From positions 45,598-109,597 of the forward strand of contig NZ_PDUD01000044.1 in assembly GCF_002646595.1 (NCBI RefSeq): a stretch of 64,000 nt of DNA, in the 5' to 3' direction. Below the pieces are notes generated by a model, which was given only the letters and a program-made list of their open reading frames with translations, ran no database searches and was not told the DNA's origin. The DNA is from Flavilitoribacter nigricans DSM 23189 = NBRC 102662 (GTDB taxonomy: Bacteria > Bacteroidota > Bacteroidia > Chitinophagales > Saprospiraceae). Positions 9,048-18,503 of this stretch are shown one piece after another (the first letter of the stretch is position 1; every line of letters begins with the position of its first letter). A program made the position numbers and the translations under genes.

Positions 9048-10869
9048 CCTATCAAGAATTGCTTTATTTATTTCCTTCCTGGGAGGGGCCGCTTCCTCGC
9101 TTTGGGCGCAAACCTGGTCGATGACCGAGGTGCCATTGCAGACCCCATGGGCGGAGGAAGTGGACCCCGACCAGGTCTTAGCCGAATATCCCCGCCCGAT
9201 CATGGTACGGCCGGACTGGATGAACCTGAACGGGCTCTGGCAATTCAAGGAAGCTGTGGCCGGAGAAAAATTACCCTTCGGTACGGAGCTAGAAGAACAT
9301 ATCCTGGTCCCCTTTCCCTGGGAATCGGCCCTGTCGGGCGTTCGAAAACAGTTCGATTCCTACCGGGCCATCTATCGCCGGACCTTCGACCTGCCGGAAA
9401 ACTGGTCTGCGGAGCGGATCCTGTTGCATTTCGGAGCGGTAGACTGGGAAGCAACCATCTACGTGAACGGACGTTGTGTCGGCATCCATCAGGGGGGCTA
9501 CGATGCCTTTTCTTTTGATATTACGGCTTTCCTGGAAGAGGGGCAGCAGGAAGTGATCGTAGCGGTTTACGATCCGGGTACCGCCGAGGGGATCACCGTG
9601 GGCAAACAGAACAATGACCGCTTCTCCGATCCGCAGCGCTATGCCTATGCGCCCGCTTCGGGGATCTGGCAGACCGTCTGGCTGGAACCGGTACCCGAAA
9701 AATACATTGCCGACCTCAAGATCATCCCGGATATCGACCGGGAAGCGGTAATGGTGACGGTGAATGCTTCGACGCAGCGAACCAACGAGCTGCGGGTAAG
9801 CGTAAAAGCGCTGGACGGTACCTCTACGGTGGGAACCGCCACGGGGAAATTCCATACACCCATTCGACTGCCCATCCCGGATCCTACCCTCTGGACCCCG
9901 GATACCCCCTTCCTGTACGATCTGGAGATCAGCGTTGTTGATAGCACCCGTACGCTGGATCAGGTGCGCAGCTATGTAGGCATGCGCAAGATCAGCATGT
10001 CCCCTTATAAAGGAATACAACGACTGATGCTGAACGACGAATTCGTCTTTCAGATGGGCCCGCTGGATCAGGGCTACTGGCCGGATGGACTATATACCGC
10101 TCCGACCGATGCGGCCTTACGCTGGGATGTGGCCCAGATCAAGGCTTTCGGCTACAATATGGTGCGCAAGCACATCAAGGTGGAGCCGCAACGCTGGTAT
10201 TACTGGTGTGATAAACTGGGGCTTCTCGTCTGGCAGGATATGCCGAGTACTTTCAAAAAAAGGACCGAAGTGGAAAAAACGGTTTTCGAACAGGAACTGC
10301 TGCGCATGGTGAAATCCCACTGGAATCATCCGTCGATCATTAACTGGATCGTATTTAACGAGCACTGGGGCGCTTACGACGTAGAACGGCTTACGGAAAT
10401 GGTCATGGCTCTCGACCCTTCCCGTCTGGTAACGGGCAACAGCGGCATCGATGCGGGACGTCCCGATGTGGATTACGCCGTGGGCCATATCAAGGATAAC
10501 CACAGTTACCGGCCACCATCGGTCCCTTTCGGGAATACCCAACGGGCGGTGGTTAACGGGGAATACGGGGCGATCGGGTATCTGGCGGACGGCCACGTCT
10601 GGGATACGGACGGCCCCTGGGTACACTATAACTACGCGGACAAAGCCGCCGCCACCGCCGAGTATATCCGCTTCATCGAAATGATCTATGGTTTTCAGGA
10701 AGAGGGGCTCAGCGCGGCGGTCTACACCCAGTGGACCGATCTGGAAAACGAAATGAACGGGATCTATACCTACGACCGAAAGGTCATTAAGCTGGAGCGG
10801 GAACAGGTGACGAATGCCAACCGGTCCACCTACGCGCAGGATCGCCTGAAAGCAAAATATCCGGAATGA
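9040..10869 (+). CDS. Glycoside hydrolase family 2 protein
   Basis: 609 residues with a signal peptide ending about residue 24 (SSLWAQ). Order of domains: jelly-roll sugar-binding domain (about 40-215), Ig-like domain (about 220-315), TIM barrel (about 320-600). Clan GH-A catalytic residues are visible: acid/base Glu441 in IVFNEHW preceded by Asn440, and nucleophile Glu508 in VNGEYGAIGY. The barrel is followed by almost nothing, so the extra C-terminal domains of classical LacZ are absent. Retaining exo-hydrolase; family members cleave beta-galactosides, beta-glucuronides, beta-mannosides or alpha-L-arabinosides, and the exact activity is not decidable here. It is sandwiched between two sulfatase genes with 8-bp and 4-bp overlaps, so it probably acts on a chain whose sulfates those enzymes remove. 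Confidence 0.92.
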   Translation: MNNLSRIALFISFLGGAASSLWAQTWSMTEVPLQTPWAEEVDPDQVLAEYPRPIMVRPDWMNLNGLWQFKEAVAGEKLPFGTELEEHILVPFPWESALSGVRKQFDSYRAIYRRTFDLPENWSAERILLHFGAVDWEATIYVNGRCVGIHQGGYDAFSFDITAFLEEGQQEVIVAVYDPGTAEGITVGKQNNDRFSDPQRYAYAPASGIWQTVWLEPVPEKYIADLKIIPDIDREAVMVTVNASTQRTNELRVSVKALDGTSTVGTATGKFHTPIRLPIPDPTLWTPDTPFLYDLEISVVDSTRTLDQVRSYVGMRKISMSPYKGIQRLMLNDEFVFQMGPLDQGYWPDGLYTAPTDAALRWDVAQIKAFGYNMVRKHIKVEPQRWYYWCDKLGLLVWQDMPSTFKKRTEVEKTVFEQELLRMVKSHWNHPSIINWIVFNEHWGAYDVERLTEMVMALDPSRLVTGNSGIDAGRPDVDYAVGHIKDNHSYRPPSVPFGNTQRAVVNGEYGAIGYLADGHVWDTDGPWVHYNYADKAAATAEYIRFIEMIYGFQEEGLSAAVYTQWTDLENEMNGIYTYDRKVIKLEREQVTNANRSTYAQDRLKAKYPE

Positions 10870-12320
10870 TGCAATACTGGACCATTACGATACTCCTGAT
10901 TATCCTGCTGGGCCTGGCCTGCGGTGTGGCGGAAAAAACAGGGCAGACTCCTTCGGCCCGGCCGAACGTGCTGTTCATCACCGTGGACGATATGAACGGC
11001 TGGGGGGTAAAATCAACCTACCCACAGGTAAAGATGCCTTCTTTTGAAAAGCTGCGATCGCAAGCCGTCAATTTTACCAGGGCGATCTGTCCGGCCCCCG
11101 TTTGTGTACCTTCCCGGGCGGCCTTTTTCAGCGGGGTGGCTTCTTACCGGACCGGGGCCTATTACAACGGTTGTGATCCCTGGCGAAGCTCGGAGATTCT
11201 CCGGGAGGCGGAAAGTATTCCGGAGTGTTTTAAACGAAACGGATATAATACTTTTGGCCGGGGCAAGATCTTTCACGCCCAACTGGCGGAAGGCCGGGAG
11301 GAGGCAATGTTCAACAATCGCCCGATTTACAAAGGCGGGTTCGGTCCATTCGGGCCGGAAGCGGACTGGGTTGGCGGCAAGGGGAGATTCCAGTCCGTCA
11401 CCCCCTGGGAAGGACCGGATACGGATTTCCCGGATGTAGTCAATGCCGAGGCTGCTGTAGCGTTTTTGCAGCAATCCCACGAAGCTCCTTTCTTCTGCTA
11501 TCTGGGACTCTGGCGTCCCCACACGCCTTACACTGCACCCAAAAGATTCTTTGAGCAGTACGCAGGCGTGGAACTGCCTTATCCCGATGGTTTCCGGGCG
11601 GACGATCTCGACGATATACCGGCTATGGGCCGGGATCTGATCGATTCCCTCGGTTTCTTCGGGGCAACGCTAGCGGAGAGAAGAGAGACCTTTCGACGCA
11701 TGATCTACGGCTACGCAGCCACCAGTTCGTTTGCGGACTGGTCCGTCGGCCGGGTGATCGAGGCCCTGGACGGCACGTCTTACGCGGATAACACCATTGT
11801 GATCGTGGCCTCCGATAATGGTTACCACATGGGGGAAAAGTTTAAATGGCAGAAAGGCACGCTCTGGGAATTGTCCGCCTATTCACCACTGCTGATCCGC
11901 CTGCCCAACGGACGGAAAATGGAATTGCCCCACACCGTCAATCTGCTGGACATTTATCCCACCCTGGTCGATTATTGCTCGCTGGATCCGCCCACGCATT
12001 CGCTGGACGGCAACAGCCTGCTGCCGCTGATCGAAGATCCCGATCAGGAAAGAGCGCCCAGTTTCATGACCTACGGGGAGGAATACTCCTCCGTCAGTGA
12101 CGGCCACTATCGCTATATCCGCTATCCGGACGGGACGGAAGAACTGTACGATCATGAGTCTGATCCTCACGAATGGCGCAATCTGGCCAGCGCGGATTAT
12201 CGGGAGGTCATGGACCGGCTGGCCCGATCCATTCCCAAAACTTTCGCGCCCTCGCTGGGTGGCCGCACCGAAGCGTTCCAAAAGATCAGAAATGTGAACC
12301 TTAGTCCCGGCGGCGATTAA
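10866..12320 (+). CDS. S1-type sulfatase lipoprotein (second iduronate-2-sulfatase-like copy)
   Basis: 484 residues, starting at an ATGATG that overlaps the GH2 stop by 4 bp. Lipoprotein signal with LGLAC, Cys19. Metal-binding VDDMN at 40-44, signature C-V-P-S-R at 80-84 with Cys80 as the formylglycine precursor, and VASDNGYHMGEK plus a downstream Lys in the C-terminal half. The tail motif (EELYDHESDPHEWRNL) matches the first sulfatase, so the two are paralogues of one subfamily but well diverged, suggesting different sulfate positions on the same glycan. Encoded directly behind the GH2 gene and 80 bp before the GH43-sulfatase gene. Confidence 0.93.
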   Translation: MMQYWTITILLIILLGLACGVAEKTGQTPSARPNVLFITVDDMNGWGVKSTYPQVKMPSFEKLRSQAVNFTRAICPAPVCVPSRAAFFSGVASYRTGAYYNGCDPWRSSEILREAESIPECFKRNGYNTFGRGKIFHAQLAEGREEAMFNNRPIYKGGFGPFGPEADWVGGKGRFQSVTPWEGPDTDFPDVVNAEAAVAFLQQSHEAPFFCYLGLWRPHTPYTAPKRFFEQYAGVELPYPDGFRADDLDDIPAMGRDLIDSLGFFGATLAERRETFRRMIYGYAATSSFADWSVGRVIEALDGTSYADNTIVIVASDNGYHMGEKFKWQKGTLWELSAYSPLLIRLPNGRKMELPHTVNLLDIYPTLVDYCSLDPPTHSLDGNSLLPLIEDPDQERAPSFMTYGEEYSSVSDGHYRYIRYPDGTEELYDHESDPHEWRNLASADYREVMDRLARSIPKTFAPSLGGRTEAFQKIRNVNLSPGGD

Positions 12321-12400
12321 GCTAATCAACGGCGTTGATCATAGTGTGCCGGTTAGAAGGCTACTCCATTTTAAAGACTTTAAACGACCAGAAAATACCG

Positions 12401-14893
12401 ATGAAACGACTTTTTACCCTTTTTATTTTAAGCTGGATCCTTCCCACCGGACTGCAAGGTCAGGGCGAGACCATGACCACTTCGGAGATCCGGATCCGCG
12501 ATCCCTTCATTCTGACGGATACCAGTACGGGTACTTACTATATGTACGCCCAGATGCACAATCGGCAGGATGATGCGGACGCTCCCCAGGGGGTTGAGGT
12601 TTACACGAGCCGGGATCTGAAAAACTGGACACCGCCCCGGACCGTACTTCGTTTGCCCGCCGGCTGGAGAAGTGTCTGGGCCCCGGAGGTACACGCCTAC
12701 CGGGGCAAATACTATTTGTTCGTAACCCTCACCTCGGAGGAGAAGATCACGGAGAACCCCAACTCCAGGAACGGAGAAACGCAATGGCAACGGGGCACGC
12801 ACGTCTTCCGGGCGGATTCGCCTACCGGCCCCTTTACTGCCCTTCGGGATGCGGCCCATACCCCCGCCGAATGGATGAGCCTGGACGGCACCCTGTTTAC
12901 CGAAAATGACCGGCCCTATATGGTATTCTGCCACGAATGGGCCCAAACACTGGACGGTACCATGGATGTCGTGGAACTCCGACCGGACCTCTCCGATCCG
13001 GTAGGGGAGCCCCGACTTTTATTCCGGGCTTCCGAAGCGCCCTGGGTGCGCAATATGCAGGATGTGGGGATCAAACGCAACGGCCTGGTTACCGACGGCC
13101 CGGCTTTCTACCGGAATAAAAAAGGAGCACTGATCATGATCTGGTCCAGCTTCGGAGATCACCAGTACGCGATCGGTCAGGCGATTTCCCGTAGCGGATC
13201 GGTATTTGGACCCTGGGAACAAATTGCGGAACCGCTGGTGCGGGCCAACGGTGGGCATGGCATGTTCTTCCGGGACCTGGACGGTCAGTTGCAACTGGCT
13301 TTCCATCAACCCAACGGCGGGGGAAAAGAACGCCTGCATCTGGCTCCCGTACGGGAAAACGACGAGGGATTGCTGGAATTGAAGCGCCCCAACATCGTCT
13401 TCATTTTTTCGGATGATCTGAGCTTTCGGGATCTCAGCGCCTATGGCCAGCTCAATTACCGGACGCCCAATCTGGATGCACTCCTCCGGGAATCTACCCG
13501 CTTTACCCAGGCTTATGCCGGAGCCCCCGAGTGCGCGCCTTCGCGGGCGACCATGCTGACGGGCCTGCACGTCGGGCGGGCGCCGATCCGACTCAATAGC
13601 AGCGCCCGGGGTTTTGAACCGCTGCCGGCGGACAGTTATACCTTTGCCGAAATGTTGCAAAAGGCAGGCTATCGTACCGGCGTGGTGGGCAAGTGGGGAC
13701 TGGGCTATAAGGATACCGCGGGACGTCCGACCCGGCAGGGTTTTGATTACCACTTTGGCTACCTGACCCACTACGAAGCGCATTCATACTTCCCGTTACA
13801 ACTGTACGAAAATGGCCGGGAGGTTCCCCTGCCGCAAAATGCCGGCCACCATATTCAAATGCTCTATGATAAACAACGCAGCCGGCAGCAGTCGGACTAC
13901 GAACTATTGTACGATACCACGGGAAAACTGGTGAAACTGGACAACCGGGCCGATGCGAAAAAGACGGACCGGAAGGGTGCCGTATACGCACCGGATCTAC
14001 TGGACGAAAAGGCGCTGCAATTCATAACGGATAACCGGGAACAGCCCTTTTTGCTGTATTACACCACCAATCTGCCGCATGGGCCCACCATCGTGGATGA
14101 TCTCCGCCAAATGACCGGTCAGCGTGAAAAGCAGTTAACCGCCAGAGAGTGGGGCGCTATGGTCGAACGGCTCGATATTTCGGTCGGAAAGATCGTCCGG
14201 AAGCTTAAAGAAGAGGGGCTGTACGAGCGTACCGCGATTGTTTTTGCCTCGGATAACGGTTACTCCATGCACGGCCCGGTAGCGCAGGCTGATGGCAGTC
14301 GCGTGTGGCTGGACGACCGGGATCTGGCCAATAAAGGACCTTTTCGCGGCGGAAAGTTTGGGGTGCTGGAAGGAGGGATGCGGATTCCCTTTTTTATTCA
14401 TCTGCCCGGTCAGGAAGGGGCGCAAATGGTGAGTACGCCGGTCTGGCTACCGGATCTGTTCCCGACTTTCGAAGCACTCGCCGGAACGGAAGTTTCGGAT
14501 ACCCTTGATGGCTACGATCTGCTGCCTGTACTGGCCGGAGACCAGGATGCGATCCCCGCCGATCGGCTTATGTACTTCTACAAGCAAAACGAACAGGCGC
14601 TCCGGCAGGGGCCGTGGTTCGTCTATAGGGATCATCCCGATCAGCCGGTACAATTGTATCTGCCGGAGGAGGATCAGACGCTTTCCGTTAATCTTGCCGA
14701 TTTCTATCCCAACGAAGCCGCGACTTTCAAAGCCAAATTGGATACGATCCACACTCCCCATCCCTGGTACTGGAATCCCGGCGACACGGCCGAACAGTTT
14801 GAAGCCAAAAAGCAACGGGCGGAAGATACCGGTCAGGTGATCAAACGCTACCGGCCGAACGGTTTGGAACTGATGCCCTGGGAACGGAGATAG
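12401..14893 (+). CDS. Bifunctional GH43-like glycosidase / S1 sulfatase fusion
   Basis: 830 residues from the ATG at 12401, which begins a clear signal peptide (ends LQGQ); an upstream in-frame start at 12335 lacks one. Residues about 25-325 form a five-bladed propeller of the GH43 type: general-base Asp34 in IRDPFI, second Asp162 in MSLDGTLF, and TDGP at 231-234 where classical GH43 enzymes have a Glu; WSSFGDHQYAIG follows. Residues 328-830 form a complete formylglycine sulfatase: FSDD metal site near 335-338, signature C-A-P-S-R at 378-382, VVGKWGLGY, and ASDNGYSMHGP. One secreted polypeptide therefore carries glycosidase and desulfation domains. The frame is uninterrupted, so the fusion is not a missed stop. 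Glycosidase specificity unknown; Asp in place of Glu may be subfamily-typical or may affect activity. Confidence 0.9.
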   Translation: MKRLFTLFILSWILPTGLQGQGETMTTSEIRIRDPFILTDTSTGTYYMYAQMHNRQDDADAPQGVEVYTSRDLKNWTPPRTVLRLPAGWRSVWAPEVHAYRGKYYLFVTLTSEEKITENPNSRNGETQWQRGTHVFRADSPTGPFTALRDAAHTPAEWMSLDGTLFTENDRPYMVFCHEWAQTLDGTMDVVELRPDLSDPVGEPRLLFRASEAPWVRNMQDVGIKRNGLVTDGPAFYRNKKGALIMIWSSFGDHQYAIGQAISRSGSVFGPWEQIAEPLVRANGGHGMFFRDLDGQLQLAFHQPNGGGKERLHLAPVRENDEGLLELKRPNIVFIFSDDLSFRDLSAYGQLNYRTPNLDALLRESTRFTQAYAGAPECAPSRATMLTGLHVGRAPIRLNSSARGFEPLPADSYTFAEMLQKAGYRTGVVGKWGLGYKDTAGRPTRQGFDYHFGYLTHYEAHSYFPLQLYENGREVPLPQNAGHHIQMLYDKQRSRQQSDYELLYDTTGKLVKLDNRADAKKTDRKGAVYAPDLLDEKALQFITDNREQPFLLYYTTNLPHGPTIVDDLRQMTGQREKQLTAREWGAMVERLDISVGKIVRKLKEEGLYERTAIVFASDNGYSMHGPVAQADGSRVWLDDRDLANKGPFRGGKFGVLEGGMRIPFFIHLPGQEGAQMVSTPVWLPDLFPTFEALAGTEVSDTLDGYDLLPVLAGDQDAIPADRLMYFYKQNEQALRQGPWFVYRDHPDQPVQLYLPEEDQTLSVNLADFYPNEAATFKAKLDTIHTPHPWYWNPGDTAEQFEAKKQRAEDTGQVIKRYRPNGLELMPWERR

Positions 14894-14942
14894 GGGAGCG
14901 GGCATCCGGATTCCAAAATTACTTTTAGCAAACCGACCAATA

Positions 14943-15731
14943 ATGGATAAACGCCAAGACATTTTACAGACCTTATTGTTGCTCATCAGCTTGTCGATAC
15001 TGGGCTGCCGGACCACCGCGCCCGAACTGGCCCCGGTCCTGGAGCCGGGCTTCCAATGGCTTTTCAACGGAGAAAACCTGGATGACTGGTACACCGTGAT
15101 CGATGAGAAGGGGGTCGAAAAGGACCTGTTTGCCGTAGAGCGGGATCAGATCCACGTCTACAAAAACCAAACGGCACTTTCCACCCAATCTTTCGGCGGC
15201 CTCATAACCCGGCAGGAATACAGCGATTTCATCCTCACCTTTGAGTACAAATGGGGCGAAAAGAAATTCCAACCGCGTCATGAATTCGTGCGCGATGCCG
15301 GCGTCATTTTCCACATGCACGGCGAGGATATCATCTGGCCAAATGGCGTAGAATGTCAGATCCAGGAAGGGGATACCGGTGATCTATGGCTGATCGGCAC
15401 CCGCGCCGGCTCCCGGGTACAACCGGTGATCCGGAATTATGCACCCGGCGGACGACTGGAAGTGCGGGGCGAACGGGGACAGCGTTTCAGCCGCTTCCAT
15501 CGCGCCTACAGTTGGGAAGTACCCGGCTGGAACCGCGTGGAATTGCAGGTCCGGCGGGATCAGGCCAGGTTTCTGGTCAACGGACACCTCGTGAACGAAG
15601 CGATCGACATGCAATACTGGGACGAGACCACCGCCGCCTGGCAACCGCTGACGTCCGGCAAGATCCTGTTGCAGGCGGAAGGGGCGGAGATCTATTATCG
15701 CAACATTCAGATTAAAGGCTATCCAGAATGA
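14943..15731 (+). CDS. DUF1080 (3-keto-disaccharide hydrolase-like) lipoprotein
   Basis: 262 residues with a lipoprotein signal (SILGC, Cys22). The rest is a single concanavalin-like jelly-roll of the DUF1080 type: FQWLFNGENLDDWYTV near residues 37-52, LITRQEYSDFILTFEYKW, GVIFHMHGEDIIWPNGVECQIQEGDTGDLW and a final IYYRNIQIKGY strand. DUF1080 members are carbohydrate-active jelly-rolls; a few have been assigned as 3-keto-glycoside hydrolases, many are uncharacterised. It starts 50 bp after the GH43-sulfatase gene and overlaps the next gene by 4 bp, placing it inside the sulfated-glycan operon. Confidence 0.88.
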   Translation: MDKRQDILQTLLLLISLSILGCRTTAPELAPVLEPGFQWLFNGENLDDWYTVIDEKGVEKDLFAVERDQIHVYKNQTALSTQSFGGLITRQEYSDFILTFEYKWGEKKFQPRHEFVRDAGVIFHMHGEDIIWPNGVECQIQEGDTGDLWLIGTRAGSRVQPVIRNYAPGGRLEVRGERGQRFSRFHRAYSWEVPGWNRVELQVRRDQARFLVNGHLVNEAIDMQYWDETTAAWQPLTSGKILLQAEGAEIYYRNIQIKGYPE

Positions 15732-17242
15732 TTACCGAAAGAAGCACTATACCGTGGTTTTTCAACTATTGTCTCGGTTTGCTACTCCTGTTCCTCCTGC
15801 CGGAGCCCGGGCGTTGTACCGTTCGTACCTATCCGGCGCCAACCTCCGAATTTCCGGCGTCTCCCTTTTACAAGGTGACGGTTACTCAGGGGGAAGAAAA
15901 AGAAACGGCCTTCGTGTACATCAGCCACGCGCGCACCGAGGGCCCCGGTACTCAATTCGTGCAGGAGCGTACCCTTTCCTATACCGGCTTCATGGCCACC
16001 GGGGTCGTGACGGTGGAAGTGGAACGATTAGCGGATGAACGCTTGCTGCCGGGTGCGCCAAAGGTGCGGCCCTCTCGCTGGGGCATTGAACCCGAGATCA
16101 GCGGTGAGCGAAGAGTGCGTTTTGTACTTCCCCGTGCCGGCCAGTACACCCTGGAATTTGGAGAAACCGGTTATCGCCACGGGCTGGTGATCGCCTATGA
16201 TCCCTGGGAAACCTCAGCTCCCGATCCGACGGACGCCGGCGTCTTTTCGGTTCCACCGGATCTTCGGGGAGATCCAAGTTCGGAGCTTGGGCAAGCACAC
16301 ACCCTTTATTTCGGAAAAGGAATGTACGACCTGGGCGGGCGGCTGGAACTGCCCCCGCAGATCAAACGGGTGTATCTGGCGCCGGGTGCCTTTGTTTACG
16401 GTGCTATTTACATTGGCCATTCGGACGTTACGGTTGACGGACGGGGAGTACTTTCGTCCGCCCGGCTGGCCCACCGGGAAGCGCACACGCTGGAAACACC
16501 ACCTGCAGCCCGGCGGGTAGTGATCGAAGGGATCACTGTGGCCGATTACGCTCAGTTTGCCGTTCGAACTCTCGGTCGGGATAATGTAGTGCGCTGGGTG
16601 AAATGCGTCGGCGGCTGGATCTACAATGCAGACGGCCTGGTCGGCTGGGCGGGTACCACCCTGTCCCATAATTTCATTCACGCCGATGACGATGCCATTA
16701 AACTTTACGATGACCACGTAACGGTAGAGGATTGTGTCATCTGGCAAATGACTAACGGCGCCTGCCTGCAACTCGGCTGGCAATCCCTGTCCGCCCGACA
16801 GGTGCGGGTGCGCAATATCGATGTGATCCGGACCGAATGGCGCAACAACGGCGGGGCCAACAATAGTGTGATCAATTTACGACTGGCTTCCGGCGGCGAA
16901 AATGGAAAAACCCAGCGTGATTTTATCTTCGAAAACATTTACGTAGAAACCCCGGTCGACCGCTTTCTGGATCTGCGGTTCCGGGATAAGAAAAAGGGAC
17001 GGGAAGACGGCGGCGCCCATCGCCTGCTGGACTTTACGTTTCGGAACATTCACGTCCGCATGACTTCCCCCAATGAACACTCGGGCAACCTGCTGCTACC
17101 GTACAATGCGGCATACGGCTACGAAAATATCCGCTTTGAAGATCTCTACATCAACGGCCTGAAGATCACGAAGGACAATTACCGGGAGGCGGGGTATTTT
17201 AAAATGCCGGATGAGGTAAAATTGGCCATTTCCTTTGAATGA
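15728..17242 (+). CDS. Right-handed beta-helix glycoside hydrolase (GH28/GH49-like)
   Basis: 504 residues with a hydrophobic N-terminal export segment (about 10-30). Residues about 30-150 form an N-terminal beta-sandwich; from about 195 the sequence is a parallel beta-helix with pectate-lyase/polygalacturonase-type coils (VYLAPGAFVYGAIYI, VTVDGRGVLSS). The likely active-site coil has HADDDAIKLY at 318-327, an Asp-rich cluster placed as in inverting GH28/GH49 enzymes. This suggests an endo- or exo-hydrolase of an acidic or sulfated chain; linkage not assignable. Last gene of the rightward operon; its ATG overlaps the DUF1080 TGA. Confidence 0.8.
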   Translation: MITERSTIPWFFNYCLGLLLLFLLPEPGRCTVRTYPAPTSEFPASPFYKVTVTQGEEKETAFVYISHARTEGPGTQFVQERTLSYTGFMATGVVTVEVERLADERLLPGAPKVRPSRWGIEPEISGERRVRFVLPRAGQYTLEFGETGYRHGLVIAYDPWETSAPDPTDAGVFSVPPDLRGDPSSELGQAHTLYFGKGMYDLGGRLELPPQIKRVYLAPGAFVYGAIYIGHSDVTVDGRGVLSSARLAHREAHTLETPPAARRVVIEGITVADYAQFAVRTLGRDNVVRWVKCVGGWIYNADGLVGWAGTTLSHNFIHADDDAIKLYDDHVTVEDCVIWQMTNGACLQLGWQSLSARQVRVRNIDVIRTEWRNNGGANNSVINLRLASGGENGKTQRDFIFENIYVETPVDRFLDLRFRDKKKGREDGGAHRLLDFTFRNIHVRMTSPNEHSGNLLLPYNAAYGYENIRFEDLYINGLKITKDNYREAGYFKMPDEVKLAISFE

Positions 17243-17252
17243 AAAGAAGTTT

Positions 17253-17292
17253 CAATGTGCTAAGGTGTGAAAGTGTGAAAGTGTTGAAGTGG
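17253..17292 (+). repeat. GTG-rich octamer repeat, copy 1
   Basis: Just after the beta-helix stop codon lies a run of degenerate 7-9-bp units of the type tgaa(a/t)gtg (aatgtgctaaggtgtgaaag and following). The same unit, read outward from a gene end, occurs at 17431-17470 (complement), 48670-48706 and 49415-49452 (complement). Confidence 0.5.
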
Positions 17293-17430
17293 GGGCATTG
17301 GTGAAATTTGATTGAGGATTCATGTTTTTTTGGTTTGTTGTTTAGCTCATTTAATTGAAAATCAGCTTGTTGTTGTTCGATTAATCAAGATCGGGCACAC
17401 TTTATCGCAAGCCCCTAAACTTGTCGGATA

Positions 17431-17470
17431 CCCACATTAACACATTTCCACCTCAACACCTTAACACATT
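17431..17470 (-). repeat. GTG-rich octamer repeat, copy 2 (inverted)
   Basis: Plus-strand text cacattaacacatttccacc and following is the reverse complement of the octamer unit; read on the minus strand it directly follows the stop of the methyltransferase gene. It faces copy 1 across about 140 bp in the convergent intergenic region, which holds no gene I can see. Confidence 0.5.
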
Positions 17471-18224
17471 ATTGCTTAACAAAAACCATAAAATGCTGCC
17501 ACGGCAGATTAGACTTATTCTCCTGCAGCCGAAGGCCAACCGTGGCCATCTCCCGTTCGGCCTGCTCCACGGACATTTTGTGCAGTCTTTTGATGGGTAC
17601 CTCGGGGTCTTCCATGCGGTATTCCAACAGGATAAATTTACCATCGGGGCGCAGCGCCTTCACCACCACTTCCATCATTTCCCGCGGGTGGGACAATTCG
17701 TGGTAGACGTCCACCATCAACACCAGATCAACCGAATTTTCCGGTAATTGCGGACTGGTTTCCCGGCCCTGGATTAATTCAATATTGTCGATGCCTTCCC
17801 GCTCGGCCTTTTGGCGGATGAGTTCCAGCATCTCCGGTTGGATGTCCACGGCGAAAACTTTCCCATTCGGTACTTGTTCGGCCATGCGAAAAGTATAATA
17901 ACCCGATCCGGCACCGATGTCCGCGATGCGCATGTCGGGCTGTAGCTCCATGTTTTGGAGAGCCGTACTTACATTTTCTTCCTCTTCTCTTTCCGGTCGT
18001 TCCAGCCAGCTGGCGGCGCGGTGGCCCATGACGTGGGCAATCTCCCGCCCCAGATAGAACTTGCCGATACCGTCCCTGGACGCAGTGCCCTGGGTGTAAG
18101 GATCGGTTTGGGGCTCGGGTTTTGATTCGGGTGGAGTAGCGGGTGTTGATTGCCCCGCACAACTGACGAGGGTGATCAGACTCAGCCAAAGGATGACCAG
18201 ACGAATTGACATACGGTTGAACAT
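17469..18224 (-). CDS. Lipoprotein-type class I SAM-dependent methyltransferase
   Basis: 251 residues from the ATG at 18224 (MFNRMSIRL); a longer frame to 18308 adds no recognisable signal, and MSIRL at 18212 is an alternative. The N-terminus is a lipoprotein signal with LVSC, followed by a Pro/Ser-rich linker (about 22-40). The catalytic core is a Rossmann methyltransferase: motif I IADIGAGSGYYTFR, motif II FAVDIQPEM, post-I DLVLMVDVYHEL, and LLEYRMEDPE. Such domains need cytoplasmic S-adenosylmethionine, so an outer-membrane or periplasmic lipoprotein form is odd; the signal could be a membrane tether or the domain could have another role. Substrate unknown. Convergent to the glycan operon. 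Confidence 0.8.
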   Translation of the reverse strand: MFNRMSIRLVILWLSLITLVSCAGQSTPATPPESKPEPQTDPYTQGTASRDGIGKFYLGREIAHVMGHRAASWLERPEREEEENVSTALQNMELQPDMRIADIGAGSGYYTFRMAEQVPNGKVFAVDIQPEMLELIRQKAEREGIDNIELIQGRETSPQLPENSVDLVLMVDVYHELSHPREMMEVVVKALRPDGKFILLEYRMEDPEVPIKRLHKMSVEQAEREMATVGLRLQENKSNLPWQHFMVFVKQ

Positions 18225-18503
18225 TGATGTGCAAGGAAAACGGAAATTAATAAGATTGGTTTGGAATACTGCGGTCAATTTTGCTTCCGGTGGCAGCCGG
18301 AATACCATCTATTACGCTGCTTACCTCCACATACCCCGGACTCACCGATCCATTTTCCGGACCCAACGAATATTCCCACCGCGCCCTGGTGCAGTGGATA
18401 ACTTTGCCTCTGAAACCTGGAATTATCAACGCAGGGAACGTAAAGGCCGGCCGGGCTAGATGCTCATTGCCGCGCCATTGCTTTCCGCTAAAAATATACC
18501 AAC

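Noticed and set aside
13019..13783. 254-codon frame antisense to the GH43-sulfatase gene
   Set aside because: Sense product has catalytic motifs for both domains; antisense is a shadow.
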